41,710 nt of DNA, from positions 1 to 41,710 of the forward strand of contig JBJSXF010000030.1 of NCBI GenBank assembly GCA_046086225.1, read 5' to 3'. Each line of letters begins with the position of its first letter. The first letter of the stretch is position 1. Under the pieces are notes generated by a model that worked only from the letters and a program-made list of their open reading frames with translations, did not search any database and had not been told where the DNA came from. The DNA is from JBJSXF01 sp046086225 (lineage in GTDB: Bacteria; Actinomycetota; Acidimicrobiia; IMCC26256; PALSA-610). Below, in pieces: positions 1 through 7,979 of the stretch. Both the position numbers and the translations under genes were made by a program.

Positions 1-303
1 ACTTTTGCCGGCGGCGTCGACGAGTTTCCACCGCGCTCCCTCATCAAGCACCGACACCTTGACCGCGGGCTCCATGACCTCCCAGCGCGTCGCGTCGGTG
101 TAGTCCTCGTTGTCGGTGAAGATGGTCTTGGCCGCGGTGAGACCGTTGCGGAGGCTCGACTGGGCCGCCCGGTCCTGGGCCCGCTCCCGCGCTCCGAGGA
201 AGGTCGGGATGGCGATTGCGATCAGGATGGCGATGATGAGCACCACCACCATGAGCTCGATGAGAGTGAAGCCCCGCTCGTCCTCGTGACGACGGGTGGT
301 CAT
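1..303 (-). CDS. pilA: Type IV major prepilin (PilA-like), C-terminus cut by window edge
   Basis: Structural subunit of a type IV pilus. The reading frame runs from ATG at 303 off the left edge, giving the first 101 residues. A short charged leader ends at G11, followed by the prepilin signature FTLIELMVVVLIIAILIAIA; cleavage and N-methylation are expected at G11/F12, and E16 is the conserved +5 glutamate. The polar stretch after the hydrophobic helix (GARERAQDRAAQSSLRNGL) is typical of actinobacterial major pilins. An in-frame GTG at 321 with GAGG just upstream would add six residues; the choice is open. The globular C-terminus lies outside the window. The gene shares strand with the pilB/pilT/pilC group but is separated from it by a crotonase gene and a divergent transporter gene. 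Confidence 0.92.
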   Translation of the reverse strand, partial: MTTRRHEDERGFTLIELMVVVLIIAILIAIAIPTFLGARERAQDRAAQSSLRNGLTAAKTIFTDNEDYTDATRWEVMEPAVKVSVLDEGARWKLVDAAGKS

Positions 304-419
304 GACCTTGAGAGTGTGCACTGTGCCTCGTGCCCCTTTCCTGCGCCCCCCGGACCCGTCGTCCGGCGTCGGCGGCGAGCCCATGCTTCGACACCGACGG
401 CTCCGCCCTTGAGCCGAAC

Positions 420-433
420 GTCCGGATCCGGAC
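420..433. promoter_or_regulatory. 14-bp perfect palindrome upstream of the major prepilin gene
   Basis: GTCCGGATCCGGAC reads the same on both strands and lies in the 175-base gap between the crotonase stop and the prepilin start, about 117 bases before the ATG. It could be an operator or a hairpin. In GC-rich DNA a palindrome this long can arise by chance, so the role is a guess. Confidence 0.25.
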
Positions 434-478
434 ACTCCGGCCACCGACCGCCGGGCCGGACAGGGCCGATCGTGCGGG

Positions 479-1270
479 CTACAGGCCCCGGAAGTCGGGC
501 TCGCGCTTTTCGAGGAAGGCGGTGATGGCCTCGAGGTTCGCCGGCGCCCCGACGAGCCGGGCGAAGGCCGCATCCTCCCGGTCCCGGGTCGCCCGGACGG
601 CGTCGCGGCGGGCCGCCACGACGAGTTCCTTCGTCGCCCGGAGCGACGCCACCGGCATCCGGGCGATGCGGCCGGCGAGGTCGAGGGCTTCGGCGAGCAG
701 CCGGTCGGGCGGCACGACGCGCCGGGCGAGCCCGCACTCGACTGCCTCCTCGGCCGAGATCCACTCGCCCGTGTAGAGCTTCTCGGCCGCCCGCTGCCCG
801 CCCATCACGAGCGGCATGAGCAGCGAACCGGCCGCTTCGGGCACCACGCCGAGGGGGACGAAGGGGGCCCGCAAACGGGCGGTCTCCGAGATCAACGCCA
901 GATCGACGTGCAGGAGCATCGTCAGCCCGACCCCGACCCCGAGCCCGTTGACGGCGGCGATCACCGGCTTGGGGAAGTCGGCGAGCGTGTCGAGGAAGTG
1001 CGGGAACCCGCTCCCCGGCGTCGCCCCGGGATCGACCACCGTCGGATCGATCCGGCTCATCTCGCCGAGGTCCTGCCCGGCCGAGAAGGCCCGCCCCCGG
1101 CCCGTGAGCACGACGCACGCGATCCCGTCGTCGGCCGCGGCCTCGGTGAGCGCGCGCGCCGTGGCGTGGTACATCGCGTCGTCGAAGGCGTTGAGCGCCT
1201 CGGGCCGGTCGAACGTCACGAGACGGACCCGGTCCCGGTCGATCACCTCGATCACCCGCTCTCCGGCCAC
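479..1270 (-). CDS. Crotonase-family enoyl-CoA hydratase/isomerase
   Basis: Predicted cytoplasmic acyl-CoA enzyme of the crotonase fold. Visible features are the N-terminal RVRLVTFDRPEALNAF, the oxyanion-hole segment RGRAFSAGQDLGEM and the second oxyanion segment AAVNGLGVGVGLTML. Where classical hydratases have a Gly-Gly after LGxxP, this protein has LGVVPEAAGS; a glutamate there is characteristic of delta3,delta2-enoyl-CoA isomerases, and the first hydratase glutamate seems absent. Isomerase or another acyl-CoA reaction is therefore as likely as hydration. Length (about 263 residues) is normal. The start is uncertain: GTG at 1270 fits the family N-terminus, while TTG at 1315 would add 15 residues. 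No Shine-Dalgarno is clear. It sits between the prepilin gene and the divergent transporter gene, with no evident pilus link. Confidence 0.85.
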   Translation of the reverse strand: MAGERVIEVIDRDRVRLVTFDRPEALNAFDDAMYHATARALTEAAADDGIACVVLTGRGRAFSAGQDLGEMSRIDPTVVDPGATPGSGFPHFLDTLADFPKPVIAAVNGLGVGVGLTMLLHVDLALISETARLRAPFVPLGVVPEAAGSLLMPLVMGGQRAAEKLYTGEWISAEEAVECGLARRVVPPDRLLAEALDLAGRIARMPVASLRATKELVVAARRDAVRATRDREDAAFARLVGAPANLEAITAFLEKREPDFRGL

Positions 1271-1317
1271 ACCGGCACCGTAGCCGCGGCGGACCGGCCG
1301 TCCGCCGGACCCCAAGC

Positions 1318-1370
1318 GATCAATACATGCTATTAATTTCCGGTGTTATCTTTCGGGAAATACACAACCC
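1318..1370 (+). promoter_or_regulatory. AT-rich divergent promoter region before the SbtA-like gene
   Basis: This stretch is visibly richer in A and T than anything nearby, with runs such as GCTATTAATTT and GTTATCTTT, and lies between two divergent genes. It probably holds the promoter of the SbtA-like gene and perhaps of the crotonase gene. I cannot assign clear -35 and -10 boxes; TTATCT at 1346-1351 is a candidate -10. Confidence 0.4.
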
Positions 1371-1385
1371 GGGAGGTTGCCGTCC

Positions 1386-2465
1386 GTGAATGCCGATGTC
1401 CTCAGGAACCTGACCGATCCGGCGGTGCTGTTCTTCTTCCTCGGCGTCGCGATCGGTCTCGTTCGGTCGAACCTCGAGGTGCCGGCGGCGATCGCCAAGT
1501 TCCTGTCCCTCTACCTTCTGATGGCCCTGGGCTTCAAAGGCGGGGCGGCCCTCGCCGACTCGGGACTCTCGGGCGACGGCGTCAAGGTCATCGGCGCAGC
1601 CGTGTTCCTGGCCCTCATCATCCCGACCGGCTCGTTCCTCGTGCTGCGACGGCGGATCGACACCTTCGACGCCGCGGCGATCGCCGCGACCTACGGCTCC
1701 GTGAGCGCCGTGACCTTCGTCACCGCCTCCCAGTTCGTCGCCGCCCGGGGCGACGCAGCGGGCGGCCACATGACGGTCGCCCTCGTGCTCATGGAATCGC
1801 CGGCGATCATCATGGCCGTCCTCCTCGCCACGTGGGTCCGGAGCCGGGCGACGACGAACGCCGCAGTCCCCGACCGGGCGACGACCGACGCCCGCACCCT
1901 CGTCCCCGAGGCCGCGCACCCGGCCGGCCACCGCGGCCCGGAGGAGACCGGACACGAGCACGCCGGCGCGCCGATCTCGCTGCGCGGGGTACTCCGGGAG
2001 GCCTTCACCGACGGGGCCCACCTCCTGCTCATCGGCTCGATGATCGTGGGCGCGGTCTCGGGCTCGGAGGGGAACGAGGTCATGGCACCGTTCGTCTCCG
2101 ACATCTTCAAGGGCCTGCTCGCCTTCTTCCTGCTCGAGATGGGACTCCTCGTCGCCCATCAGCTCCGGGAGGTGCGTGACGTCGGTCCGTTCCTCGTGGG
2201 CTTCGGCGCGCTCGTGCCCTTCGTGAACGCCGGGCTCGCCCTCGGCATCGGTTGGGCCCTCGGGCTCACCGTCGGCGACCTGACGCTGCTCGCCGTGCTC
2301 GCCGCGAGCGGGAGCTACATCGTCGTTCCCGCCGTGATCCGCTACGCCATTCCCGAAGCCCGTCCGAGTCGGTACTTCACGCTCGCGCTCGGTGTGACCT
2401 TCCCGATCAACATCGCCTTCGGGATTCCCCTCTTCTACGCCGCGGCCTCGGCCGTCGGGCGCTGA
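1386..2465 (+). CDS. SbtA-like sodium-dependent bicarbonate transporter family permease
   Basis: Predicted integral membrane permease of the SbtA (former DUF897) family, whose studied cyanobacterial members import bicarbonate with sodium. The roughly 359-residue protein has about ten hydrophobic segments. Family landmarks are the N-terminal DPAVLFFFLGVAIGLVRSNL, the LMALGFKGG segment and the matching second-half segments around LLAFFLLEMGLL and AASGSYIVVPAVIRYAIPEA. A polar loop at about residues 160-205 splits the two halves. The start is GTG at 1386, nine bases after GGGAGG (1371-1376); a TTG at 1377 is less likely. No sbtB-like PII gene is adjacent, so regulation and true substrate are open. 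It runs convergently to pilC, with 19 bases between the stop codons. Confidence 0.85.
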   Translation: MNADVLRNLTDPAVLFFFLGVAIGLVRSNLEVPAAIAKFLSLYLLMALGFKGGAALADSGLSGDGVKVIGAAVFLALIIPTGSFLVLRRRIDTFDAAAIAATYGSVSAVTFVTASQFVAARGDAAGGHMTVALVLMESPAIIMAVLLATWVRSRATTNAAVPDRATTDARTLVPEAAHPAGHRGPEETGHEHAGAPISLRGVLREAFTDGAHLLLIGSMIVGAVSGSEGNEVMAPFVSDIFKGLLAFFLLEMGLLVAHQLREVRDVGPFLVGFGALVPFVNAGLALGIGWALGLTVGDLTLLAVLAASGSYIVVPAVIRYAIPEARPSRYFTLALGVTFPINIAFGIPLFYAAASAVGR

Positions 2466-2484
2466 GGAGTCCGGACGACGGGCC

Positions 2485-3705
2485 TTACTTGATGAGCTTG
2501 ATGATGTTGAACATCGGCAGGTAGAGCGAGATGATCATCCCGCCGACGCTGATGCCCATCACGACGATCAGCAGCGGCTCGATGAGGGAGGTGATCGCGT
2601 CGACCGTCGCCTCGACCTCCTGGTCGTAGAAGTCGGCGATCTTGTCGAGCATCTCGTCGAGCGCACCGGTCTCCTCGCCGACCGCGATCATCTGGACCAC
2701 CATCGGGGGGAAGACCGCATGGTCGGCGAGCCGCTTGGCCAGCGGGTCGCCCCGCTTCACCGCGCTCTGGGTGTCGCGCACCGCAGTCGCCACGACGTGG
2801 TTGCCGGAGGTCTCGGCCACGATCTCGAGCGACTCGAGGATGGGCACCCCGGAACGCGTGAGGGCCGAGAGAGTGCGGGAAAACCGGGCAAGCGCCGTCT
2901 TGCGGGCGAGCATGCCGAAGATCGGGACCCGGAGCTTCAGCGCGTCCCAGGTGGCCCGCCCCTCGGGCGTCGCGATCCAGCGCCGCACCCCGAAGGTCGC
3001 CCCGACGCCGGCCAGGGCCACCATCCACCAGAACGTGCGGAAGAACTTCGAGAGGTTGATGAGGAACTGGGTCGGCGCGGGCAGCGAGCCACCCAACTCG
3101 GAGTAGATGCCTTCGAACATCGGGATGACGAAGAGCAGCATCGCGGTGACGATGAACAGGACGAGGGCCCCGACCACCGTCGGGTAGGTCATCGCCGAAC
3201 GCACCTTGCGCCGGAGCTCGACCTGCTTCTCGAGCGTCTCGGCCAGGCGCATCAGCACGCTGTCCAGGGCGCCGCCGACCTCGCCGGCCCGCACCATCGA
3301 CACGTAGAGCCGCCCGAACGCCTTCGGATGCCGACCGAGCGCCACCGAGAGCGACGACCCCTTCTCCACGTCGGCCCGGACGGTCGCGATGATCGCAGCC
3401 AGCGTCTTCGACTCGGTCTGGTCGGCGAGGATGTACAGCGACCGCAGCATCGACAGGCCGGAGTTGATCATCGTTGCGAACTGCCGCGAGAAGACGGCGA
3501 CGTCCTTCGTCTTCACCCGGTCCGAGAACCCCGGGATCTTCAACTCGGTGTTGACGCCCGCACCACCCTGCTGCACGACCTCGATCGGTACGTAGCCCAT
3601 CGAGCGCAGCCTGCCGACCACGAGATCGGCACCGTCGGCCTCGAGCGACCCCTCGATCAGCCGCCCGGCGCGGTCCTTGACCTTGTACTGGAACGTCTCG
3701 GCCAT
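2485..3705 (-). CDS. pilC: Type IV pilus inner-membrane platform protein PilC
   Basis: Polytopic membrane protein that anchors the pilus motor and couples ATPase movement to pilin insertion or removal. Its 406 residues hold two T2SSF (GspF) domains, about residues 70-193 and 272-394. Each has the family pattern FSRQFATMINSGL / FSRTLSALTRSGVPIL, followed by GEVGGALD / GEETGALDEML. Hydrophobic segments lie near 174-195, 222-241 and 376-397. The short N-terminal part (FQYKVKDRAGRLIEGSLEA) is the usual PilC start. ATG is preceded by GGGAGGAACC. The gap to pilT is only 10 bases, so the two are almost surely cotranscribed. The stop faces the convergent transporter gene. Confidence 0.96.
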   Translation of the reverse strand: MAETFQYKVKDRAGRLIEGSLEADGADLVVGRLRSMGYVPIEVVQQGGAGVNTELKIPGFSDRVKTKDVAVFSRQFATMINSGLSMLRSLYILADQTESKTLAAIIATVRADVEKGSSLSVALGRHPKAFGRLYVSMVRAGEVGGALDSVLMRLAETLEKQVELRRKVRSAMTYPTVVGALVLFIVTAMLLFVIPMFEGIYSELGGSLPAPTQFLINLSKFFRTFWWMVALAGVGATFGVRRWIATPEGRATWDALKLRVPIFGMLARKTALARFSRTLSALTRSGVPILESLEIVAETSGNHVVATAVRDTQSAVKRGDPLAKRLADHAVFPPMVVQMIAVGEETGALDEMLDKIADFYDQEVEATVDAITSLIEPLLIVVMGISVGGMIISLYLPMFNIIKLIK

Positions 3706-3715
3706 GGTTCCTCCC

Positions 3716-5254
3716 TCAGCCGTTCACGAGGCGCCGGAGGTCGTCCTCGTTGGCGCAGCGCTCGAGTGCGGTATCCATCGAGATCCGACGACCTCGCACG
3801 AGGTGGGCGAGCGACATGTCCATCGTGACCATGCCGTACTTCCCGCCCGCCTGGAGCATCGAGTAGATCTGATGCACCTTCTGCTCGCGAATCAGGTTGC
3901 GGATCGCCGGGGTCGCCACCATTACCTCGCAGGCCACCGCCCGCCCCGAGCCGTCGCTCGTCGGGATCAACTGCTGGGTGCAGACGCCCTGCAGCGCCGC
4001 GGCCAGCTGGACCCGGATCTGCTGCTGCTGATGCGACGGGAAGACGTCGATCATCCGGTCGATCGACTGGGGCGCATCCTGGGTGTGCAGCGTGGCGAAC
4101 ACCAGGTGCCCGGTCTCGGCCGCGGTGAGCGCGGTCGAGATCGTCTCGAGGTCGCGCATCTCGCCGACGAGGATGACGTCGGGATCCTGGCGCAGCACGT
4201 GCTTCAGCGCGGCCGAGAAGCTCCACGTGTCCTCGCCCACCTCGCGCTGGTTCACGAGGGACCGCTTGTGGTTGTGGAGGAACTCGATCGGGTCCTCGAC
4301 CGTCATGATGTGGGTGGAGCGCTCGGAGTTCACGATGTCGAGCAGCGAGGCCAGCGTGGTCGACTTGCCCGACCCGGTCGGCCCGGTGATGAGCACCAGA
4401 CCCCGGGGCAGGTACGCCCACGAGCGGACCACCGGCGGCACGCCGAGCGAGTCGAACGGCACGATCTCGTAGGGGATCACCCGCATCACGCAGCCGACCG
4501 AGTCGCGCTGCAGGAACACGTTGACCCGGAACCGCCCGACCCCCGGCAGGGCGTAGGAGGTGTCGAGCTCGAGCTCGGCCTCGAACTTCTCGCGCTGTCG
4601 CTTCGTCAGCATGGCGAACACGAGGCGCCGGACCTCGGAGCCGTTCAGCACGGGGGCGTCGGGCACCGCCCGCAAATCGCCGTGCACGCGGATCACCGGC
4701 GGTGAGCCCGAGGTGAGGTGGAGGTCGGACCCGCCCCAGTCGACGACGAGAGCGAGGAGATCGTTGACGTGCAGCCCGAAGCCCTCATCCCCTGCAGTCG
4801 GGGCGGGCGTCCCGGCCGCCGGACCGTAGATGGTGTCGAGCGCCTGCTCGAGCTCGGTGCGATCGGCCACCGCCGGGATGATCTCGAAGCTGGTGGCTCG
4901 GCCGACGGCCTCGAGCGTGGCGTCGTCGGCGGGCTGAGCGAAGGCCACGACGAGCTTGTTGCCTTCGAAGTCGATGGGCACCGCGCCGAGCCGGCGGGCG
5001 GTCTCGGCAGTCAGGAAGGTCGGGGCGTCCTGGTGGAGGGAGACGTCGGTGAAGTCGACGAACCGCACGCCGAGCTGCTCGGCGAGCGCAGCGGTGAGGT
5101 CCTTGGCCCCGACGAGACCCTGGCGCAGCAGCACCGCCGGGAGCGGCTCACCGGTGCGGTCGGCCTCACCGATGGCCGACTCGAGGTCGTCGCGGGACAG
5201 CACGTGCCGGTCCACGAGCACCTCGCCGAACCGTCGGGCCTGATTCGCCAGCAT
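3716..5254 (-). CDS. pilT: Type IV pilus retraction ATPase PilT with an N-terminal MshEN-like domain
   Basis: Hexameric cytoplasmic ATPase expected to drive pilus retraction. The C-terminal half (from about residue 160) is a normal PilT: SDLHLTSGSPP, Walker A GPTGSGKST (291-299), Walker B ILVGEMRD (361-368), the ATLHTQDA segment and the PilT signature AIRNLIRE (450-457). The protein is 512 residues against about 345 for a standalone PilT. The extra N-terminal 150 residues resemble the MshEN/GspE-N domain usually found on PilB. Its two 24-residue motifs (8-31 and 37-60) are degraded: the glycine at motif position 10 is H17 in the first, and position 3 is P39 in the second. ATG is preceded by AAGGACG. 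The gene lies between pilB (118-base gap) and pilC. Confidence 0.95.
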   Translation of the reverse strand: MLANQARRFGEVLVDRHVLSRDDLESAIGEADRTGEPLPAVLLRQGLVGAKDLTAALAEQLGVRFVDFTDVSLHQDAPTFLTAETARRLGAVPIDFEGNKLVVAFAQPADDATLEAVGRATSFEIIPAVADRTELEQALDTIYGPAAGTPAPTAGDEGFGLHVNDLLALVVDWGGSDLHLTSGSPPVIRVHGDLRAVPDAPVLNGSEVRRLVFAMLTKRQREKFEAELELDTSYALPGVGRFRVNVFLQRDSVGCVMRVIPYEIVPFDSLGVPPVVRSWAYLPRGLVLITGPTGSGKSTTLASLLDIVNSERSTHIMTVEDPIEFLHNHKRSLVNQREVGEDTWSFSAALKHVLRQDPDVILVGEMRDLETISTALTAAETGHLVFATLHTQDAPQSIDRMIDVFPSHQQQQIRVQLAAALQGVCTQQLIPTSDGSGRAVACEVMVATPAIRNLIREQKVHQIYSMLQAGGKYGMVTMDMSLAHLVRGRRISMDTALERCANEDDLRRLVNG

Positions 5255-5372
5255 CGTCCTTCGCTCCTCCGCGCCGTCCCCGGACGCTCATCGGTCTCCA
5301 TCGGCAGCCCGGTCCCCGACCTGAGCCCCGGTCCGCCGAACCTCCGCCCGGCCGGGTCGGGCCGGCCACGGT

Positions 5373-7133
5373 TCACACGACGACCCGGAAGATCTCCTCG
5401 AGGCTCGTATGCCCCATCGCCACCTTGCAGAGGCCGTCGTCGCGCAAGGTGAGCATCCCCTGCATGACCGCCGTCTTCTGAACCTCTTCGGTCGATCGCC
5501 GCTCGATGACCAGCCGCTCGAGCTCCTCGGTCATCAGCATCACCTCGTGCACACCGAAGCGGCCGCGGTAGCCGGTCCGGCCGCAGGCTGTGCAGCCGCC
5601 GGGCCGGTGGAGGGTCGGGAGGTCGCCGGTGATCCGCTCGACCGGCCAACCCGCCTCGATCAGCTCGGCCTCGCTCGGCTGGTACGGCACCTTGCACTTG
5701 TCGCAGAGCCGCCGGGCGAGCCGCTGGGCGACCACGGCATCGAGCGCGCTCGTCACCAGGAAGGGCTCGACGCCCATCTCGACGAGCCGCAGCGGGGTCG
5801 ACGCCGCGTCGTTGGTGTGGAGGGTGGAGAGCACGAGGTGGCCGGTGAGGGCCGCCTCGATGGCGATGACCGCCGTCTCGCGGTCCCGGATCTCACCCAC
5901 GAGCACGACATCGGGGTCCGACCGCAGGATCGAGCGCAGCGCGCCGGCGAAGGTCAGGCCTGCCTTGGCGTGGATCTGCACCTGGTTGATGCCGGGGAGG
6001 CGGTACTCGACCGGGTCCTCGACCGTGATGATGTTGCGGTGCGGCTCGTTCAGGAGATTGAGGGTCGCGTAGAGCGTGGTCGACTTGCCCGACCCGGTCG
6101 GCCCCGTCACGAGGATGGTGCCGTACGGCTTGCGGTAGGACCGCTCGAAGCGGTCGAGCGTCTCGGGCAGGAAGCCGAGGTCGGCGAGGTCGAGCACCGC
6201 CTGACCCTTGTCGAGGATCCGCATCACGACCTTCTCGCCGTACACGGTCGGCAGGGTCGCGACCCGCAGGTCGATCGACCGCCCCGAGACCTTCATCGTG
6301 ATCCGGCCGTCCTGGGGGATGCGGCGCTCGGCGATGTTGATGTCGGCCATGACCTTCAGCCGGCTCACCACTCCGGCCTGGATGCTGCGGGGTGAGCGCA
6401 TGACCTCGTGGAACACGCCGTCGATCCGGAACCGGATCCGGAGGTCGTGCTCGGTCGGCTCGACGTGAATGTCGGAGGCCCGGCTCGTCACGGCCTGCTG
6501 CACGAGGAGGTTCACGAACTTGACGATCGGCGCGTCCTCTACGAGCTGATCGATGTCGTCGAGGCGCGCCTGGGGCTCGGCTTCATCGCTCGCGGCGGCG
6601 ACGAGATCGTCGACCTCGGCGTCGACCTGATAGCAGCGGTCGATGGTGGCGAGGATCTGCGACGGGGTGGCGACGACGGTGCGAACGTCGGCGCCCGACC
6701 GGGCCCGGATGTCGTCGACGGCGAGCACGTTCGACGGGTCGGCCATCGCCACGACGAGCTTGCCGTCCTCGTCCCAGCCGATCGGGAGCGCCTGGCTGCG
6801 CCGGGCGAAGGTCTCGGTGACGATCGACGTCACCGAGCCGTCGAGGGTGAGGTCGGCGAGATCGACGAACTCCAGCCCGACCTGACGGGCGAGGGTGCGC
6901 ACGAGCTCGGCCTCGGAGATGATTCCCTGCTCGATGAGCACCCGTCCGAGCGGACGCCCGGCTCGCTCCTGCTCCCCGAGCGCCGCCGCGAGCTGAGCCT
7001 CGGTGATGAGGCCCTGCTGGACGAGGAGGGTGCCGAGGGGCGTGGAACGGGTCACGATGGGCCTATCGGCACGGGTGGCCCGGGCCTGAACGGTTCGGGC
7101 CGCCATTGCCGCCCCGCCGCCCCGCACCGCCAC
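5373..7133 (-). CDS. pilB: Type IV pilus assembly ATPase PilB
   Basis: Cytoplasmic hexameric ATPase that powers pilus extension. The N-terminal MshEN domain carries two well-kept 24-residue motifs (32-55 and 61-84) separated by five residues, the arrangement that binds cyclic di-GMP in MshE-type ATPases. The rest shows the T2SSE domain: SDIHVEP, Walker A GPTGSGKST (344-352), Walker B VLVGEIRD, STLHTNDA and the zinc-binding cysteines C477, C480, C514 and C517 (LCDKCK, GCTACGRTGYRGR). Length (586) is normal. GTG at 7133, nine bases after the aroE stop, is taken as the start; ATG at 7106 is an alternative, and neither has a strong Shine-Dalgarno. pilT follows after 118 bases. Confidence 0.96.
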   Translation of the reverse strand: MAVRGGGAAMAARTVQARATRADRPIVTRSTPLGTLLVQQGLITEAQLAAALGEQERAGRPLGRVLIEQGIISEAELVRTLARQVGLEFVDLADLTLDGSVTSIVTETFARRSQALPIGWDEDGKLVVAMADPSNVLAVDDIRARSGADVRTVVATPSQILATIDRCYQVDAEVDDLVAAASDEAEPQARLDDIDQLVEDAPIVKFVNLLVQQAVTSRASDIHVEPTEHDLRIRFRIDGVFHEVMRSPRSIQAGVVSRLKVMADINIAERRIPQDGRITMKVSGRSIDLRVATLPTVYGEKVVMRILDKGQAVLDLADLGFLPETLDRFERSYRKPYGTILVTGPTGSGKSTTLYATLNLLNEPHRNIITVEDPVEYRLPGINQVQIHAKAGLTFAGALRSILRSDPDVVLVGEIRDRETAVIAIEAALTGHLVLSTLHTNDAASTPLRLVEMGVEPFLVTSALDAVVAQRLARRLCDKCKVPYQPSEAELIEAGWPVERITGDLPTLHRPGGCTACGRTGYRGRFGVHEVMLMTEELERLVIERRSTEEVQKTAVMQGMLTLRDDGLCKVAMGHTSLEEIFRVVV

Positions 7134-7142
7134 TCGACGCGT

Positions 7143-7979
7143 TCAGGCGTGCTCACGCTCCGTGAGCGCAGCGTGCGCTGCGGCCCGCATTGCGGCAATC
7201 GGTGGTTCGTGACCGGTCCAGGACCGCACCTGGCGCGCCGCCTGGTGCACGAGCATGCCGAGCCCGTCGACCGCCGTCGCCCCTCGCTCTCGTGCGGCGG
7301 CGAGGAGCGCGGTCTCGAGCGGGTGGTAGACGAGATCGACGACGACCCGGTCGGGACCGAACGCATCGGCCGCCACGACGAGACCGGCATCAGCACCCAT
7401 GCCGAGCGGCGTGGCGTTCACCACGATGTCGACCTCGGACGCAGCGCGATCGCGATCGGGCCAGGGCACGGTGTCGCCACCCGCGAGGCCGGCCGCCACC
7501 GCCGCGGCCTCCGGACGCCGAGCACTCACCCGGACCCGGGCGCCGCTTCGTCCGAGCGCATCGGCCACGGCCCGGGCCGCCCCCCCGGCTCCGCAGATGA
7601 GCACCGAACGACCGGCCGACTCGACCCCGGCGTCAGCGAGCGCGGCGAGGAACCCGGGGCCGTCGGTGGAATCACCGACGAGCCGGTCGCCGACGACGGT
7701 GACGGTATTGGCGCTGCGTAGCGCGGCGGCGACCGGGCTGAGCTCGTCGCACGCCTCGGCGACCGCGGTCTTGTGCGGCATCGTGACCGAGCAGCCGACG
7801 ATGCCGAGGGCCCGGAGCCCGGCGAGCGCCGGGACCGCCGCCCCCGCCCGTACCTCGAAGGCCACGTAGACCCAGTCGAGTCCGAGTTCGCGGTAGGCCG
7901 CGTTGTGCAGCACCGGCGAGAGCGAGTGACGCACCGGATCGCCGATCACCCCGGCGAGCCGGGTCCGGGCGCTGATCAC
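7143..7979 (-). CDS. aroE: Shikimate dehydrogenase (NADP+)
   Basis: Reduces 3-dehydroshikimate to shikimate in aromatic amino acid synthesis, in the cytoplasm. The N-terminal substrate domain shows GDPVRHSLSPVLHNAAY and the catalytic lysine K70 in SVTMPHKTAV, then STDGPGF. The nucleotide domain has the GAGGAAR loop near residue 127, and VNATPLGM and VVDLVYHPLETALL follow as in the family. The 278-residue length is standard. GTG at 7979 overlaps the mltG stop by four bases (GTGA), so translation is probably coupled. pilB starts nine bases downstream. In M. tuberculosis aroE likewise follows alaS, ruvX and mltG. Confidence 0.96.
   Translation of the reverse strand: MISARTRLAGVIGDPVRHSLSPVLHNAAYRELGLDWVYVAFEVRAGAAVPALAGLRALGIVGCSVTMPHKTAVAEACDELSPVAAALRSANTVTVVGDRLVGDSTDGPGFLAALADAGVESAGRSVLICGAGGAARAVADALGRSGARVRVSARRPEAAAVAAGLAGGDTVPWPDRDRAASEVDIVVNATPLGMGADAGLVVAADAFGPDRVVVDLVYHPLETALLAAARERGATAVDGLGMLVHQAARQVRSWTGHEPPIAAMRAAAHAALTEREHA

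Noticed and set aside
2466..2484. GTCCGGAC palindrome in the gap between the SbtA-like gene and pilC stops
   Set aside because: Eight bases only, no loop and no T tract; not enough for a terminator call.
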